A model generated the notes under the pieces. It was given only the letters and a program-made list of their open reading frames with translations, searched no databases and was not told the origin of the DNA. Shown piece by piece: positions 63,314 to 64,000 of a stretch of 64,000 nucleotides of DNA. Source of the DNA: Peribacillus sp. FSL E2-0218 (lineage in GTDB: Bacteria; Bacillota; Bacilli; Bacillales; DSM-1321). Numbering within the stretch: position 1 is the stretch's first letter; each line of letters starts with the position of its first letter. The translations under genes were made by a program, and so were the position numbers. The stretch covers positions 3,041,501-3,105,500 of the forward strand of contig NZ_CP150304.1 of assembly GCF_037992945.1 (NCBI RefSeq). The letters are read 5' to 3'.

Positions 63314-63630
63314 TGCGAATTCCTTCCTTTTGCAAGATAAACTGGTCTCTGATCAAACACTCTCACGCGATAATGTCAAATCCTTTTCCATTATGAGCAA
63401 AATGCCCATGTAAGCGTAAGATGCCTGGTAAACAGTATTTCTTAGTTTACCATACTGCAGCCCTGTATTCCATTGATGAAGTCCCCTCCATTCTCATTAA
63501 AAAAAGGTTACTAGTTAATTCTCCATGCCAGGGTCAATCTCCTTTTTGATTCGAAGGTCCTTTTCGTGAATTTCATGACCCATTCACGCAGAATGTCAGC
63601 GCTTTCAACATTTCTAAGCACGTAAAAATG
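63314..63630. other. Intergenic stretch upstream of ypiA
   Basis: About 320 bases between the aroA terminator and ypiA. It should hold the ypiA promoter. A stretch at about 63505-63612 is open on the minus strand but has no ribosome site and no recognisable product. Confidence 0.45.
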
Positions 63631-63669
63631 AAAAAAAAAGTTTACGGTCCTGATCAAGGGCCGTAAACT
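63631..63669 (-). terminator. Terminator after aroA
   Basis: AGTTTACGG(CCC) / (TCA)GGACCGTAAACT stem followed by nine T on the minus strand. Confidence 0.85.
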
Positions 63670-63678
63670 CTTGGACAT

Positions 63679-64000
63679 TCATTGTATCAAACGCGTCATA
63701 TGCTCAAAGAATTCAGGATAAGAAACATCAATCGCATCAGGATCGGCAAGTTCAACATCCCCATCCGTTATCAATGCGGCGACAGCGAGCATCATCCCGA
63801 TGCGATGATCTCCATGGCTTGTAACTTTTCCACCATTCAGGTTCTTACTTCCATTGATGATCAATCCATCTGCTGTAGGTGTTATATCAGCTCCAAGAAT
63901 GGAAAGCTCATTGGCCACCGTATCGATTCGATTGGTTTCTTTAACCTTCAGTTCTGCTGCATCCTTGATCGTAGTTACCCCTTCTGCCTGGGTTGCCAGA
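63679..64000 (-). CDS. aroA: 3-phosphoshikimate 1-carboxyvinyltransferase, C-terminal part
   Basis: The last 106 residues or so of EPSP synthase; the gene continues past the right edge. KDAAELKVKETNRI with VANELSILGADI, then SHGDHRIGMMLAVAALI, are the conserved C-terminal parts that bind PEP and shikimate 3-phosphate. It is the sixth step of chorismate synthesis. The first internal ATG in the window is at 63918, but it is not the start. Confidence 0.95.
   Translation of the reverse strand, partial: LATQAEGVTTIKDAAELKVKETNRIDTVANELSILGADITPTADGLIINGSKNLNGGKVTSHGDHRIGMMLAVAALITDGDVELADPDAIDVSYPEFFEHMTRLIQ

Noticed and set aside
63505..63612. Short minus-strand frame after the aroA terminator
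   Set aside because: It begins just beyond a strong terminator and has no ribosome site.

Overview
The window is a chromosomal segment from a low-to-moderate GC, endospore-forming member of the Bacillaceae. Gene content and gene order match the Bacillus subtilis region that runs from dynA/bpsAB through xpt-pbuX, ypvA, ypsC, rnpB, gpsB, mrfAB, ponA-recU, nth-dnaD-asnS, aspB, dinG, panBCD, birA-cca-bshA-bshB1-mgsA-dapB and qcrABC to aroA. Spore genes (cotD-like, sspM-like, ypjB), a bacillithiol pathway (bshA, bshB1) and a menaquinol:cytochrome c reductase support this. A Peribacillus-like or similar soil Bacillus fits, but the species cannot be fixed from the sequence alone. Most genes lie on the minus strand.

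Layout. 1-7.1 kb: the start of a rhodanese, the double dynamin DynA, a small membrane protein, the alkylpyrone pair bpsA-bpsB, an isolated CheX and a small zinc-ribbon protein. 7.2-9.5 kb: xpt-pbuX under a guanine riboswitch; pbuX shows an apparent one-base frameshift at its 5' end. 9.6-17.6 kb: carboxypeptidase, helicase YpvA, a cold-shock protein, an rRNA methyltransferase, RNase P RNA, GpsB, YpsA and a repeat-rich CotD-type coat protein. 18-25 kb: the MrfA/MrfB repair pair, a hydrolase, a small heat-shock protein, YppG, YppE and an SspM-type spore protein. 25-31.8 kb: yppC, recU-ponA, then dnaD-nth-ypoC. 31.8-33.1 kb: asnS.

33.5-41.5 kb is the main accessory region: a 4-hydroxyphenylacetate (homoprotocatechuate) degradation cluster inserted between asnS and aspB, which are adjacent in B. 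subtilis. Rightward genes hpaG1-hpaG2-hpaF face leftward genes gntR-dapA-like-hpaE-hpaD-hpaB. Nearly identical AATCATATAYGATT sites lie upstream of both outer ends, so the GntR protein probably controls both arms. No hpaH hydratase, HpaI-type aldolase or hpaC reductase is present; the DapA-family lyase is the best candidate for the final aldol cleavage.

41.8-64 kb returns to conserved core: aspB-ypmB-ypmA, dinG, panB-panC-panD, a large biosynthetic operon (ypjD-dapB-mgsA-bshB1-bshA-cca-birA), ypjC, a YugP-type zinc protease, ypjB, ypjA, qcrA-qcrB-qcrC, ypiF, ypiB, ypiA and the C-terminal part of aroA at the edge. No insertion sequence, prophage, CRISPR array, tRNA or rRNA gene was seen. I found no clear new defence or mobile system; the most unusual items are the hpa island with its operators and missing steps, the pbuX frame break, and a few unexplained intergenic stretches.
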